Shown piece after piece: positions 8,128 to 16,945 of a stretch of DNA of 64,000 nucleotides (position 1 is the stretch's first letter; the number at the start of each line of letters is the position of its first letter). The notes under the pieces are model-generated. The model had not been told where the DNA came from. It saw only the letters and a list, made by a program, of their open reading frames with translations, and did not search any database. Source of the stretch: Cycloclasticus sp. 46_120_T64 (lineage in GTDB: Bacteria > Pseudomonadota > Gammaproteobacteria > Methylococcales > Cycloclasticaceae); NCBI GenBank assembly GCA_002162695.1, contig MAAM01000001.1, positions 62,001 through 126,000 of the forward strand. Reading direction: 5' to 3'. The position numbers and the translations under genes are program-made.

Positions 8128-9414
8128 TTAGGATTGTTGTTCCCGTTCAATCGCTCGATAAGCAATATCGGTGCGGAAGTAAACGTTATCCCACTTGATA
8201 GCGTTAACGGCTTCATAGGCTTTGGTTTGAGCTTGTTGCACGGAGTCGCCTAATGCGCAAGCACACAACACTCGTCCACCATTAGTCGTTAGTTCGTTAT
8301 CAATAGTTTTAGTGCCGGCATGGAACACTTTGGCATCATTAGTTTCAGTGGGAATATCACGAATGATATCGCCTTTGTTGTAATCAAACGGGTAACCACC
8401 GGCCGCTAATACAACGCCAACAGACATGCGAGGATCCCAGTCTGCGGTTATTTTATCGAGTTTATTATCCAACGCAGCATTACAGAGATCCGTTAAGTCA
8501 CTTTTTAAACGCATCATAATCGGCTGTGTTTCAGGGTCACCGAAGCGGCAGTTATACTCTAAAACTTTAGGTTTGCCTTGCGCATCGATCATCACCCCAG
8601 CGTATAGAAAACCGGTATAGGGGATGCCATCTTTGATCATGCCATCAAGAGTCGGCTGAATGATCGTGTCCATGATAGTTTGATGCATAGCTGGCGTAAC
8701 AACGGGGGCGGGTGAGTACGCGCCCATGCCGCCAGTGTTCGGGCCTAAATCACCGTTATCGCGTGCTTTATGATCTTGAGATGAGGCCATTGCAAGCGCT
8801 TGTTCGCCATTGGCGATAACGATAAAGCTGGCTTCTTCACCGATTAAAAACTCTTCAATAACAACACGATGACCGGCTTCACCAAAGGCATTGCCTGCTA
8901 ACATATCGTTCACAGCTTCAATGGCTTCTTGCTCAGTTTGTGCAAGGATAACGCCTTTGCCTGCGGCTAAACCATCGGCTTTAACAACAATTGGCGCACC
9001 TTTTAAACGAATGTAATCGCTTGCTTCGGCTATTTCGGTAAAGCTTTGGTAATCGGCCGTTGGGATATTGTGACGTGCTAAGAAATCTTTGCAGTAGGCT
9101 TTCGACCCTTCAAGTTGAGCGGCTAATTGGCTAGGGCCAAAGCAGCGTAAACCATTGGCTTTGAATTGATCGACAATGCCAGCCACTAAGGGGGCTTCTG
9201 GGCCGATAATCGTTAGCTCAATCTGCTCTTTTTTTGCGAAGGCCAATAAACCCTCAATATCTTCAGCAGAAATGTCGATATTTTTAAGCCCAGCTTCTTC
9301 AGCTGTTCCTGCGTTACCAGGAGCAACATAAACCAACTCAACTTTATCCGACTGCTTAGCCTTCCATGCAAGAGCATGTTCGCGACCACCGCCACCTACG
9401 ATTAATACATTCAT
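8128..9414 (-). CDS. purD: Phosphoribosylamine--glycine ligase (GAR synthetase)
   Basis: 428 residues; ATG at 9412-9414. The N terminus MNVLIVGGGGREHALAW is diagnostic. ATP-grasp elements follow: GPEAPLVAGI, GSKAYCKDFLARH, VVKADGLAAGKGV, DHKARDNGDLGPNTGGMGAYSPAP and EYNCRFGDPETQP. It makes glycinamide ribonucleotide in the second step of purine synthesis. It lies 14 bp downstream of purH on the same strand, forming a purH-purD pair that ends at the bidirectional terminator. Confidence 0.98.
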   Translation of the reverse strand: MNVLIVGGGGREHALAWKAKQSDKVELVYVAPGNAGTAEEAGLKNIDISAEDIEGLLAFAKKEQIELTIIGPEAPLVAGIVDQFKANGLRCFGPSQLAAQLEGSKAYCKDFLARHNIPTADYQSFTEIAEASDYIRLKGAPIVVKADGLAAGKGVILAQTEQEAIEAVNDMLAGNAFGEAGHRVVIEEFLIGEEASFIVIANGEQALAMASSQDHKARDNGDLGPNTGGMGAYSPAPVVTPAMHQTIMDTIIQPTLDGMIKDGIPYTGFLYAGVMIDAQGKPKVLEYNCRFGDPETQPIMMRLKSDLTDLCNAALDNKLDKITADWDPRMSVGVVLAAGGYPFDYNKGDIIRDIPTETNDAKVFHAGTKTIDNELTTNGGRVLCACALGDSVQQAQTKAYEAVNAIKWDNVYFRTDIAYRAIEREQQS

Positions 9415-9428
9415 TCGTCTGTCCTGTT

Positions 9429-10991
9429 TTAGTGTCTAAAGTGACGCATGCCAGTAAAGACCATGGCAATACCGTGTTCATTGGCAGCTTGAATGACTTC
9501 TTCGTCACGCATTGAACCACCCGGTTGGATAACCGCACGAACGCCAACATTGGCCGCGTTGTCTAAACCATCACGGAACGGGAAGAAAGCATCTGATGCC
9601 ATTACTGAGCCACTAACATCAAGCCCAGCTTGTTCCGCTTTAATCGCCGCAATACGCGCAGAGTTAACACGGCTCATTTGGCCCGCACCAACACCGATGG
9701 TCATATTGTTTTTGCCGTAGATAATGGCGTTTGATTTTACAAATTTAGCGACATTCCAAGTGAATAATAGATCGCGCATTTCTTGTTCAGTTGGTTGGCG
9801 TTTAGTAACAACCGTTAAGTCCGTATAAAGCTCGTTATCAACGGTTTGTACCAGTAGGCCGCCGTTTACACGTTTGAAATCTTGACGGTTAGAGTTAGCT
9901 GTTACCCACTGCCCACTATCGAGCAAGCGTAGGTTCTTTTTGCTGGCAATAACGTCAGCGGCATCTTTGTTGATACCCGGTGCGATAATAACTTCGGCAA
10001 ATTGACGTTCTGTAATAGCTTCCGCTGTCTCGCGGTCTAATGGGCGGTTAAAGGCAATAATACCACCAAAAGCAGACTCGGGATCTGTTTGGTAAGCGCG
10101 GTTGTAAGCCTCTAGAATATTGTCGCCTAATGCAACACCACAAGGGTTTGCGTGTTTTACGATCACACATGCAGGGGAATCATCAAACTGTTTAACGCAC
10201 TCTAAGGCGGCATCGGTATCAGCGATATTGTTGTAAGAAAGCTCTTTGCCTTGTAGTTGTGTGGCCGATGCAATAGTACCAACTTGTGGTGCATCTTCGG
10301 TAAAGAAAGCCGCTTTTTGGTGAGGGTTTTCACCGTAGCGCATCACTTGTTTTTGCTTGAACTGTAAGTTGATGGTGCGAGAGAACTCAGCTTTTTCGCC
10401 ATTTTCTTGAATGCTGCCCAAATAGTTAGCAATAGCGCCATCATATTGTGCGGTGTGCTCAAAGGTTTTAACCGCTAAGTTGAAGCGTGTCGCATCATCA
10501 ACACCGCCGCTAGCCTTGATAGAGTCTAGGGTGAGTTGGTAGTCAGCTGGATCAACAATAATAGTCACGTCTTTATGGTTTTTAGCCGCGGCACGAATCA
10601 TCGTTGGGCCACCGATATCGATATTTTCAATCGCGTTGGCTAAATCACAATCTGGCTTAGCAACGGTTTGTTGAAACGGGTAAAGGTTAACAACAACCAA
10701 GTCGATCGGTTTGATGTCATTCTCAGTCATCACTGATTGGTCAATATCACGGCGACCTAAAATACCACCATGAACTTTTGGGTGTAAGGTCTTAACTCGG
10801 CCATCCATCATTTCGGGGAAGCCCGTGTAATCGCTAATTTCAACCACCGCAATATTGTTTTGTTGAAGTAGTTTGGCGGTTCCACCGGTGGAGATGATTT
10901 CAACGTTCAAATCGATAAGTTGCTGGCAGAATTCAATGATGCCGGCTTTATCGGAAACGCTGACCAAAGCGCGAGAAATTTTATTACTCAT
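9429..10991 (-). CDS. purH: Bifunctional AICAR transformylase / IMP cyclohydrolase
   Basis: 520 residues. The N-terminal IMP cyclohydrolase domain shows [41 protein letters not shown] and NLYPF. The transformylase domain shows [41 protein letters not shown] and the C-terminal FFPFRDGLD and [12 protein letters not shown], ending [11 protein letters not shown]. It catalyses the last two steps to IMP. It is separated from fis by 138 bp holding possible weak promoter sequence but no recognisable PurR operator. Confidence 0.98.
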   Translation of the reverse strand: MSNKISRALVSVSDKAGIIEFCQQLIDLNVEIISTGGTAKLLQQNNIAVVEISDYTGFPEMMDGRVKTLHPKVHGGILGRRDIDQSVMTENDIKPIDLVVVNLYPFQQTVAKPDCDLANAIENIDIGGPTMIRAAAKNHKDVTIIVDPADYQLTLDSIKASGGVDDATRFNLAVKTFEHTAQYDGAIANYLGSIQENGEKAEFSRTINLQFKQKQVMRYGENPHQKAAFFTEDAPQVGTIASATQLQGKELSYNNIADTDAALECVKQFDDSPACVIVKHANPCGVALGDNILEAYNRAYQTDPESAFGGIIAFNRPLDRETAEAITERQFAEVIIAPGINKDAADVIASKKNLRLLDSGQWVTANSNRQDFKRVNGGLLVQTVDNELYTDLTVVTKRQPTEQEMRDLLFTWNVAKFVKSNAIIYGKNNMTIGVGAGQMSRVNSARIAAIKAEQAGLDVSGSVMASDAFFPFRDGLDNAANVGVRAVIQPGGSMRDEEVIQAANEHGIAMVFTGMRHFRH

Positions 10992-11129
10992 GTAGTGACC
11001 TGTAGTGAGATAAGTTTAGGCTGTGAAGCCAACTATTTAGAACAGGCTATTCTATCGAAAAAAGTAGTTTTTTGCTGAAACTTTAGTAATAAAGTACGGC
11101 TTTTTGTGCACCCAGTGGCGCGGTGAGGA

Positions 11130-11378
11130 TTAACTATCGAGTTGGTAGAGTGCGAGTTTTTTTCTAAGGGTTCCACGGCTCAAACCTAGCACTTTGGCGG
11201 CTTTGGATTGGTTTGATTTGGTGTGATTGAGCACGGCTTGTAACAAGGGTTTTTCGACCTCACGGATGACTAATGCGTGTAAGTCCACCACTTCTGAACC
11301 ATCTAGTTGGGCAAAATAACTCTCTAATGCCTGCGTTACTTGGTGGGATAATGTTTGTGTTGGTTTGTCTGAACTCAT
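11130..11378 (-). CDS. fis: Fis family nucleoid protein / DNA-binding regulator
   Basis: 82 residues, shorter than the 98 of E. coli Fis because the N-terminal arm is reduced. The core (SHQVTQALESYFAQLDGSEVVDLHALVIREVEKPLLQ in two helices) and the helix-turn-helix at the C terminus (NQSKAAKVLGLSRGTLRKKL) are clear. Fis bends DNA and adjusts growth-rate-dependent transcription. Its ATG overlaps the dusB stop by four bases (ATGA), the conserved dusB-fis arrangement, so translation is probably coupled. The N-terminal Fis loop used for recombinase stimulation looks shortened, so that activity cannot be assumed. Confidence 0.95.
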   Translation of the reverse strand: MSSDKPTQTLSHQVTQALESYFAQLDGSEVVDLHALVIREVEKPLLQAVLNHTKSNQSKAAKVLGLSRGTLRKKLALYQLDS

Positions 11379-12364
11379 GCGCGTGGCTGTTTTGTTTGTA
11401 TTAAGTCGTTAAAAATATTGTCGATAAAGTCTAGTTGCTGCTCTGGTAGTTGCAGTGAAAAACTTTCTTTAACACGCGGCAATAAGGATTTATCGATGTG
11501 GCTAAAATACCAAGCAAGATGCTTTCTAGCAATTCTGACCCCCATAATATCACCATAAAATTCGTGTAGCTGAATAATATGCCGAGTAATGATGTTTTTT
11601 ATGTCAGCCAGGGGCGGCGGCGGTAGTCTTTCCCCCGTTTCTAGGAAGTGGCTGATTTCTTTGAAAATCCATGGGCGGCCTTGTGCGCCACGGCCGATTA
11701 ATAAACCATCGGCAGCGGTATATTTGAGAACCTCACGGGCTTTTTCTGGGGTGCTGATGTCGCCATTGGCCAGCACCGGAATCGTAATGGATTGTTTAAC
11801 CAATTTGATGGTATCAAACTCGGCTTCGCCATTATATTTACAGGCGCGGGTTCTGCCGTGTATGGCGAGAGCCTGGATACCGGCTTGTTCGGCTATTTTT
11901 GCGATGGTGACGGCATTGCGACTGGCGGCGTCCCAACCGGTTCTTATTTTCAGCGTAACCGGAATATCCACGGCGGAGACCACGGCCTGAAGGATTTTGT
12001 CGACCAAGGCTTCATCTCTTAAAAGCGCCGATCCGGCGGCGACGCTGCAGACTTTTTTCGCCGGGCAACCCATGTTAATGTCGATAATCTGTGCGCCATT
12101 TTGTTGGTTAAACTGTGCGGCTTCCGCCATTTGTTGTGGATCAGTGCCGACGATTTGTACCGAGCATGGTTCATTTTCCCCGCGGTGGTCGAGCTTTAGC
12201 TGGGTGCGCCGGTTTTTACGAAGTGCTGGGTTCGATGCGGTCATTTCCGACACCGCCAAACCGGCACCTAGCTCACGACAGAGCTGGCGAAACGGGCGGT
12301 CGGTAATGCCTGCCATCGGGGCTAACACTAGCGTATTGCTGAGGGTGTAAGGGCCTATTTTCAT
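11375..12364 (-). CDS. dusB: tRNA-dihydrouridine synthase B
   Basis: 329 residues. FMN TIM-barrel features: MKIGPYTLSNTLVLAPMAGITDRPFRQL, MTASNP, VQIVGTDPQQMAEAA, IDINMGCPAKKVC with the catalytic cysteine, KIRTGWD, AIHGRTRACKYNG, PVLANGDI and GLLIGRGAQGRPWIF. It reduces uridines in the tRNA D-loop. It is co-directional and overlapping with fis, as in enterobacteria and pseudomonads. The 80 bp upstream separate it from the DUF3426 gene. Confidence 0.97.
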   Translation of the reverse strand: MKIGPYTLSNTLVLAPMAGITDRPFRQLCRELGAGLAVSEMTASNPALRKNRRTQLKLDHRGENEPCSVQIVGTDPQQMAEAAQFNQQNGAQIIDINMGCPAKKVCSVAAGSALLRDEALVDKILQAVVSAVDIPVTLKIRTGWDAASRNAVTIAKIAEQAGIQALAIHGRTRACKYNGEAEFDTIKLVKQSITIPVLANGDISTPEKAREVLKYTAADGLLIGRGAQGRPWIFKEISHFLETGERLPPPPLADIKNIITRHIIQLHEFYGDIMGVRIARKHLAWYFSHIDKSLLPRVKESFSLQLPEQQLDFIDNIFNDLIQTKQPRA

Positions 12365-12444
12365 GCGGGGTGAATATTATTAGGAGGTTTTAACAGGAAT
12401 ATTTTACAACAATTGGCCGCTGTTTTCTGCGTTGTGGTGAAGGC

Positions 12445-13128
12445 TTAATGGCTGAACGAAATTTCGAATCCTGCAGCATTGGTGTCAGGTTTGTCGAAGC
12501 TCAACTCGATATCTTGGTTGCTCTGGGCTGGGAATAACCCGATGCTTTTCTGCTCTAGGTAATCTCGTGGGTTAAACGAGATGTGTGCGACCTTATCGCC
12601 CTTGTCAGAACTGAGCAGTAAACGAATTTGTGGGTAGGCCTGTTCGATTAGGGCCGCATTCTTAATACTGAGCCGTAGTAATAGGGCTTGTGTTGAATGG
12701 GGGTGGTCGCTGAGTTGGCGTTCAATAATGCGGATTTGATTGAGTTCTCGGTACAACGGGATCTGCAGTCCAAGTGCTTTATTTAATTGTTTTATATAAG
12801 GCTGTAGGTGGATGTTTTGGCTTATCCAAGTGCTGTTTTGCTGACCCACTTGACCGATCAAAACGAGCCCTAGTATTAATACGATGAGACGATAAGGGGG
12901 CTTTTTATTGGTAGCGGCTTGGGCCTTGCTTTCCCAGGGCGCGAGTTTCTCATCGCTGAGCGCGTCTTGTTCTGTGTGGCTGTTGGCGAGGTTTTTTGGC
13001 TGAGGTGGACTGAGTGCATTAAATACTTCGTCGCAGTGCCCGCAGCGCACTAAGCCCTCTTTTTGTTTGAGCTGCTGGGCCGTTATTTGCAGGCTGCTCA
13101 AACAATGAGGACACTGTGCGTATTGCAT
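12445..13128 (-). CDS. Zinc-ribbon membrane protein, DUF3426 (MJ0042-type finger)
   Basis: 227 residues. The N terminus is a zinc ribbon with C6-X2-C9 and C29-X2-C32 (QCPHCLSS, VRCGHCDEVFNAL). A linker leads to one membrane segment (about residues 80-100, RLIVLILGLVLIGQVG). The remainder is a DUF3426 domain, expected in the periplasm, with an immunoglobulin-like strand pattern (LLLRLSIKNAA, RLLLSSDKGDKVAHI). Function is not established for the family. It sits two bases from prmA and keeps its usual position between prmA and dusB in Pseudomonas-type genomes. Confidence 0.85.
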   Translation of the reverse strand: MQYAQCPHCLSSLQITAQQLKQKEGLVRCGHCDEVFNALSPPQPKNLANSHTEQDALSDEKLAPWESKAQAATNKKPPYRLIVLILGLVLIGQVGQQNSTWISQNIHLQPYIKQLNKALGLQIPLYRELNQIRIIERQLSDHPHSTQALLLRLSIKNAALIEQAYPQIRLLLSSDKGDKVAHISFNPRDYLEQKSIGLFPAQSNQDIELSFDKPDTNAAGFEISFSH

Positions 13129-13130
13129 CG

Positions 13131-14012
13131 TTAGGCTTTTTTCACCGCGTGAAGGCAGGCCCAGTTATCTTGGATAACGGCGGGGTCAAAAACGAATTCA
13201 TCTTGATAGGCTTGGGTGACACTTTCAACTTGTTCGCCGAGTATGCCGGATAATAATAAGTGCCCAGCTGGTTTCACTAGCGCGGATATGTTCGTTGATA
13301 GGTTGATCAATGGCTCGGCGAGAATGTTAGCAACTACGATAGCTTGTGGCGTAGAGGGGTATTGCTGTGCATCGTAGACGTCGATTTTGCTGCTAACTTG
13401 GTTTTGTTTGGCGTTGTCGGTGGTTGCGGTAAGGGCTTGCGGGTCGATATCAATGCCAATCGCGCTGTCTGCTCCTAATATTAACGCGGCAATTGCGAGA
13501 ATGCCCGAGCCGCAACCAAAGTCGATGACTTTGTCACCCTGTAGTGGGTGGTTTGCCAGCCATTCGAGGCAAAGAGCGGTTGTTGGGTGAGTGCCGGTGC
13601 CGAATGCTAGACCAGGGTCGAGTGTGAGAACGGTTGCATCTTTTTCGGTTACTTCGTGTTCAGTCGAGCAAACCCAAAAATTCTTGCCGAATTTTATTGG
13701 TTTGAAGTCATCTAGCCAAACTCGTTCCCAAACCTGATCTTCTAAACGCGCAAGACTTAAATCCCAGGGCTGGTTTGAGTCGATGTGTTGTTCAAAAAAT
13801 TTGTGGGCTTGGTTGAGTTCCTGCTGTTCATCGAATAAGCCGGTGACCTGCACCTGTTGCCATAATGGCGTGGTATTCAACGGCGGTTCGTAAATGGGCT
13901 GGTCTGCACCGTCCGTCATGGTGACGGACAGTGAGCCTAGCTGTTCAAGCAGCGCTTCAAATTGCGCTGCTAAATCTGGGGTTGTGGTAATGGTTAGTTG
14001 TTGCCATGCCAT
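13131..14012 (-). CDS. prmA: Ribosomal protein L11 methyltransferase
   Basis: 293 residues, the same length as E. coli PrmA. The N-terminal L11-recognition domain (MAWQQLTITTTPDLAAQFEALLEQLGSLSV, split here by family comparison) precedes the SAM-binding domain: DPGLAFGTGTHPTT, VIDFGCGSGILAIAA, GIDIDPQALTAT and VVANILAEPL. It trimethylates lysines and the N terminus of L11. It lies five bases downstream of accC in the acc operon and is co-transcribed with it by position. Confidence 0.97.
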   Translation of the reverse strand: MAWQQLTITTTPDLAAQFEALLEQLGSLSVTMTDGADQPIYEPPLNTTPLWQQVQVTGLFDEQQELNQAHKFFEQHIDSNQPWDLSLARLEDQVWERVWLDDFKPIKFGKNFWVCSTEHEVTEKDATVLTLDPGLAFGTGTHPTTALCLEWLANHPLQGDKVIDFGCGSGILAIAALILGADSAIGIDIDPQALTATTDNAKQNQVSSKIDVYDAQQYPSTPQAIVVANILAEPLINLSTNISALVKPAGHLLLSGILGEQVESVTQAYQDEFVFDPAVIQDNWACLHAVKKA

Positions 14013-14017
14013 CGTAA

Positions 14018-15358
14018 TTACAGACCCAGTTTCTTTTCGAGGTAATGAATATTGTAGATGCCGGATGCAAAATCCTTGTCTTCGAGGATGTCTTTTAACA
14101 AGTCAATATTGGTGTGAATGCCATCAATAACGGTTTCGTTGAGGGCGGTTTTAGTTCTCGCGAGCGCAGATTCACGTGAATTCCCTGAAGCAATTAATTT
14201 GCCGATCATCGAGTCGTAATATTGTGGAACGGTATAACCGTTATAAATATGTGTATCGACACGAATACCCAAACCACCAGGAATATGTAGCTGTTTGATT
14301 TTTCCAGGTGAAGGAACGAAGGTTTTTGAATGTTCCGCATTGAGCCGGCACTCGATAGCGTGGCCGTTGATTTTAATGTCATCTTGGCTGTAGCTAAGGG
14401 GTTCGCCTGCGGCAATCTTTAACTGCTCGGCGACGATATCAACACCGGTGATAATCTCGGTAATCGGGTGTTCGACCTGCACCCGGGTATTCATCTCAAT
14501 GAAATAGAACTCGCCGTTTTCATACAGGAACTCGAAGGTGCCCGCGCCGTGGTAGCCAATTTCAGCACAAGCTTTGGCGCAACGTGTACCAATTTCTTGG
14601 CGAACCTCTTCGCTAATGCCAATAGCCGGCGCTTCTTCAATGACTTTTTGGTGTTTACGTTGGGTCGAACAATCGCGTTCACCTAAGTGAATAGCGTTGC
14701 CGTGTTTGTCGGCGAGTACTTGGAACTCAATATGACGTGGTGTTTCGAGGAATTTCTCCATGTAGACCATGTCGTTGCCGAAGAAGTTTTTCGCTTCAGT
14801 TTTGGTCAATGAGATGGCGTTCAATAAGGCTGCTTCGGTATGGACTACGCGCATCCCTCTACCACCGCCACCGCCGGCGGCTTTGATGATAATCGGGTAA
14901 CCGATTTCACGGGCGATGCGAATATTGCGTTCTTTGTCGTCATCGAGTGGGCCATCAGAACCCGGTACACAAGGAACACCGGCCTTTTTCATGGCTTCAA
15001 TGGCGGATACTTTATCGCCCATTAGGCGAATCGTTTCCGATCTTGGACCAATAAAGCTGAAACCACTTTGCTCAACACGTTCGGCAAAGTCGGCATTTTC
15101 CGAAAGGAAACCATAACCCGGGTGAATGGCTTCTGCATCGGTAATTTCCGCCGCACTGATGATGGCGGGAACGTTAAGGTAGCTTTCTGTTGAACTTGGG
15201 CCGCCAATACAGACAGATTCGTCGGCCAAGCGTACGTGTTTTAGGTCGCGGTCGGCAGATGAGTGAACGGCAACGGTTTGAATGCCTAGTTCGCGACACG
15301 CACGTAAGATACGCAATGCAATTTCGCCACGGTTAGCTATAAGAATTTTATCGAACAT
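14018..15358 (-). CDS. accC: Biotin carboxylase subunit of acetyl-CoA carboxylase
   Basis: 446 residues (E. coli 449). Features: [48 protein letters not shown], the glycine-rich ATP-grasp loop [30 protein letters not shown] and [14 protein letters not shown]. It carboxylates biotin on AccB at the first committed step of fatty-acid synthesis. It follows accB after 35 bp. In E. coli the operon is growth-rate controlled with AccB autoregulation; nothing here shows that directly. Confidence 0.98.
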   Translation of the reverse strand: MFDKILIANRGEIALRILRACRELGIQTVAVHSSADRDLKHVRLADESVCIGGPSSTESYLNVPAIISAAEITDAEAIHPGYGFLSENADFAERVEQSGFSFIGPRSETIRLMGDKVSAIEAMKKAGVPCVPGSDGPLDDDKERNIRIAREIGYPIIIKAAGGGGGRGMRVVHTEAALLNAISLTKTEAKNFFGNDMVYMEKFLETPRHIEFQVLADKHGNAIHLGERDCSTQRKHQKVIEEAPAIGISEEVRQEIGTRCAKACAEIGYHGAGTFEFLYENGEFYFIEMNTRVQVEHPITEIITGVDIVAEQLKIAAGEPLSYSQDDIKINGHAIECRLNAEHSKTFVPSPGKIKQLHIPGGLGIRVDTHIYNGYTVPQYYDSMIGKLIASGNSRESALARTKTALNETVIDGIHTNIDLLKDILEDKDFASGIYNIHYLEKKLGL

Positions 15359-15393
15359 ATTTATCTCGTCGATGGGTGAATGTGAAGGGCCTG

Positions 15394-15837
15394 TTATTCG
15401 ATGATGAATAAAGGTTGGTCAAATTCAACGGCTTGTCCGTTGTCAGAAAGAATTGCTTTAACCACGCCAGATGCATCCGACTCGATTTGGTTAAGAATCT
15501 TCATGGCCTCGATAATGCATAAGGTGTCACCTTTTTGTACGCTTTGACCAATGGTCACGAAGGCTGGTGATGAAGGCGCGGGTGATGAATAAAAGGTGCC
15601 TACCATCGGTGATTTAACGAGATGTCCTGATGTTTCCTCAGCTGGGGTTGCAGCTGCTTGGGCAGGCGCGCTAATAGCTGCTGCAGCGGCAGGCGCTGGT
15701 GACATTGCGACGGCAACGGGTTGGTTTGATGAATAGCGGTTGATGCGAACCGATTCTTCACCTTCGTGAATTTCGATTTCGGCGATGTCTGACTCTTCAA
15801 TCAGCTCAATGAGTTTTTTTACTTTTCTGATGTCCAT
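15394..15837 (-). CDS. accB: Biotin carboxyl carrier protein
   Basis: 147 residues. The N-terminal helical region ([21 protein letters not shown]) is followed by an Ala/Pro-rich mobile linker (about 45-68) and the C-terminal biotinyl domain with the [10 protein letters not shown] motif; K113 is the biotinylation site. It carries carboxybiotin between AccC and the carboxyltransferase. Its ATG is two bases from the aroQ stop, so the aroQ-accB-accC order of gammaproteobacteria is kept. The biotin it needs would come from the bio operon at 40675-45129. Confidence 0.98.
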   Translation of the reverse strand: MDIRKVKKLIELIEESDIAEIEIHEGEESVRINRYSSNQPVAVAMSPAPAAAAAISAPAQAAATPAEETSGHLVKSPMVGTFYSSPAPSSPAFVTIGQSVQKGDTLCIIEAMKILNQIESDASGVVKAILSDNGQAVEFDQPLFIIE

Positions 15838-15839
15838 AA

Positions 15840-16292
15840 TTAATCTCTTGGTGTTTGTTCTATTAAGGAAATAGCGGCTAATAGCGCTAGTTCGTAACTT
15901 TTAGGGCCGAAGCCGCAGATAACGCCTTGGGCGATATCTGAAAAATAAGAGTGCTGACGGAATTCTTCGCGGGCGTGTACATTGGATAGGTGTAGCTCAA
16001 TGAAGGGCATATCAACGGCTAATAATGCATCGCGTAAGGCCACACTGGTGTGGGTGAAGGCGGCAGGGTTGAGCAATACGAATGCGATATCATCTTGCCG
16101 GCTTTGTTGTACTTTGGTGACCAATTCGTGTTCGGCATTGCTTTGAAAAAAAACCAGCTGATGGCCGTGTTGTTGCGCGAGTTGGCGTAAGGTTGTTTCG
16201 ATGTCGGCCAGTGTTTGAGCGCCATAAATGCCGGGTTCACGTGTGCCCAGCATGTTCAGGTTGGGGCCATTAATAACGGAAATTATTGCCAT
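15840..16292 (-). CDS. aroQ: Type II 3-dehydroquinate dehydratase
   Basis: 150 residues. Type II signature: [21 protein letters not shown] with the catalytic tyrosine, [49 protein letters not shown] and [10 protein letters not shown]. It forms 3-dehydroshikimate in the shikimate pathway as a dodecameric cytosolic enzyme. It is first in the leftward acc series. A palindrome (16345-16366) lies 53 bases upstream of its ATG in the presumed promoter region. Confidence 0.97.
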   Translation of the reverse strand: MAIISVINGPNLNMLGTREPGIYGAQTLADIETTLRQLAQQHGHQLVFFQSNAEHELVTKVQQSRQDDIAFVLLNPAAFTHTSVALRDALLAVDMPFIELHLSNVHAREEFRQHSYFSDIAQGVICGFGPKSYELALLAAISLIEQTPRD

Positions 16293-16344
16293 AAGTTATA
16301 GACTCAATGATATATATGGCTATTGCCATTTTTCGACCACGAGA

Positions 16345-16366
16345 TTTTGCCAAAGCTTAGGCAAAA
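16345..16366. promoter_or_regulatory. Inverted repeat upstream of aroQ-accBC
   Basis: TTTTGCC (16345-16351) and GGCAAAA (16360-16366) flank an eight-base AAAGCTTA centre. There is no T-run on the minus strand after it, so it looks more like an operator than a terminator for the tlpA-like gene. No known regulator site matched. Confidence 0.45.
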
Positions 16367-16426
16367 AGTCTAGATAAATCGTTTTTTTGTGAAAGATACT
16401 GACCGTTGTAAGCAAGTTAGGCGGAG

Positions 16427-16945
16427 TTAGTCTTTCCTGAGTTTGCTGAACTCGATGATTTTAGCCGCTGTAAGAATTCCGGTATGGCGTGCAACGATTT
16501 CCCCGTCGGTATTGATTAATACTGAGAAGGGGAGGGCGCCGCTGAGATTACCATATTGTCTAGCTAATTCAATGCCCTGTGTTTGTGCAATAAGAAGGGG
16601 GTAGTTGATCTCCAGTTGTTGGGCGAAGCGCTGTACCGATACCGCGTCATCGATTGCGATACCGATAAACTGTAAACCTGCGTCGCTGTATTGTTCTTGT
16701 AGCTCGATGAAACTAGGTATTTCTTCGCGGCAAGGGGGACACCAGGTGGCCCAAAAATTAAGCACGATGAACTTCCCTTGCCACTCTTTAAGAGAGCGTG
16801 GTTTGCCATCGAGGTCGGCGAATACAAAATCAACCGGGCTGATGGCGCTGGTTTTTTTGTTTTCCTGCGGAGTTTGGGTGGGTTGATCGCAGGCGCTTAA
16901 GCCATAGCTTAATAATGTCGCTAAAACTAAAGAGCGGAGTTTCAT
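16427..16945 (-). CDS. TlpA/ResA-like thioredoxin-fold lipoprotein
   Basis: 172 residues. A lipoprotein signal ends in LSAC with C19 lipidated (followed by DQ). The thioredoxin fold begins near residue 37; WATWCPPC places the redox pair at C69 and C72, with the cis-proline region GALPFSVLINTDGEI. Such proteins reduce periplasmic disulfides, often for cytochrome c heme ligation or copper-site assembly. Its start overlaps the dsbD stop (ATGA), so DsbD is the likely electron donor. The target thiol protein is not shown by context; cytochrome c maturation genes are not in the window. Confidence 0.88.
   Translation of the reverse strand: MKLRSLVLATLLSYGLSACDQPTQTPQENKKTSAISPVDFVFADLDGKPRSLKEWQGKFIVLNFWATWCPPCREEIPSFIELQEQYSDAGLQFIGIAIDDAVSVQRFAQQLEINYPLLIAQTQGIELARQYGNLSGALPFSVLINTDGEIVARHTGILTAAKIIEFSKLRKD

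Noticed and set aside
11589..12350. Several plus-strand frames opposite dusB
   Set aside because: dusB on the minus strand carries all family motifs; the others are shadows.
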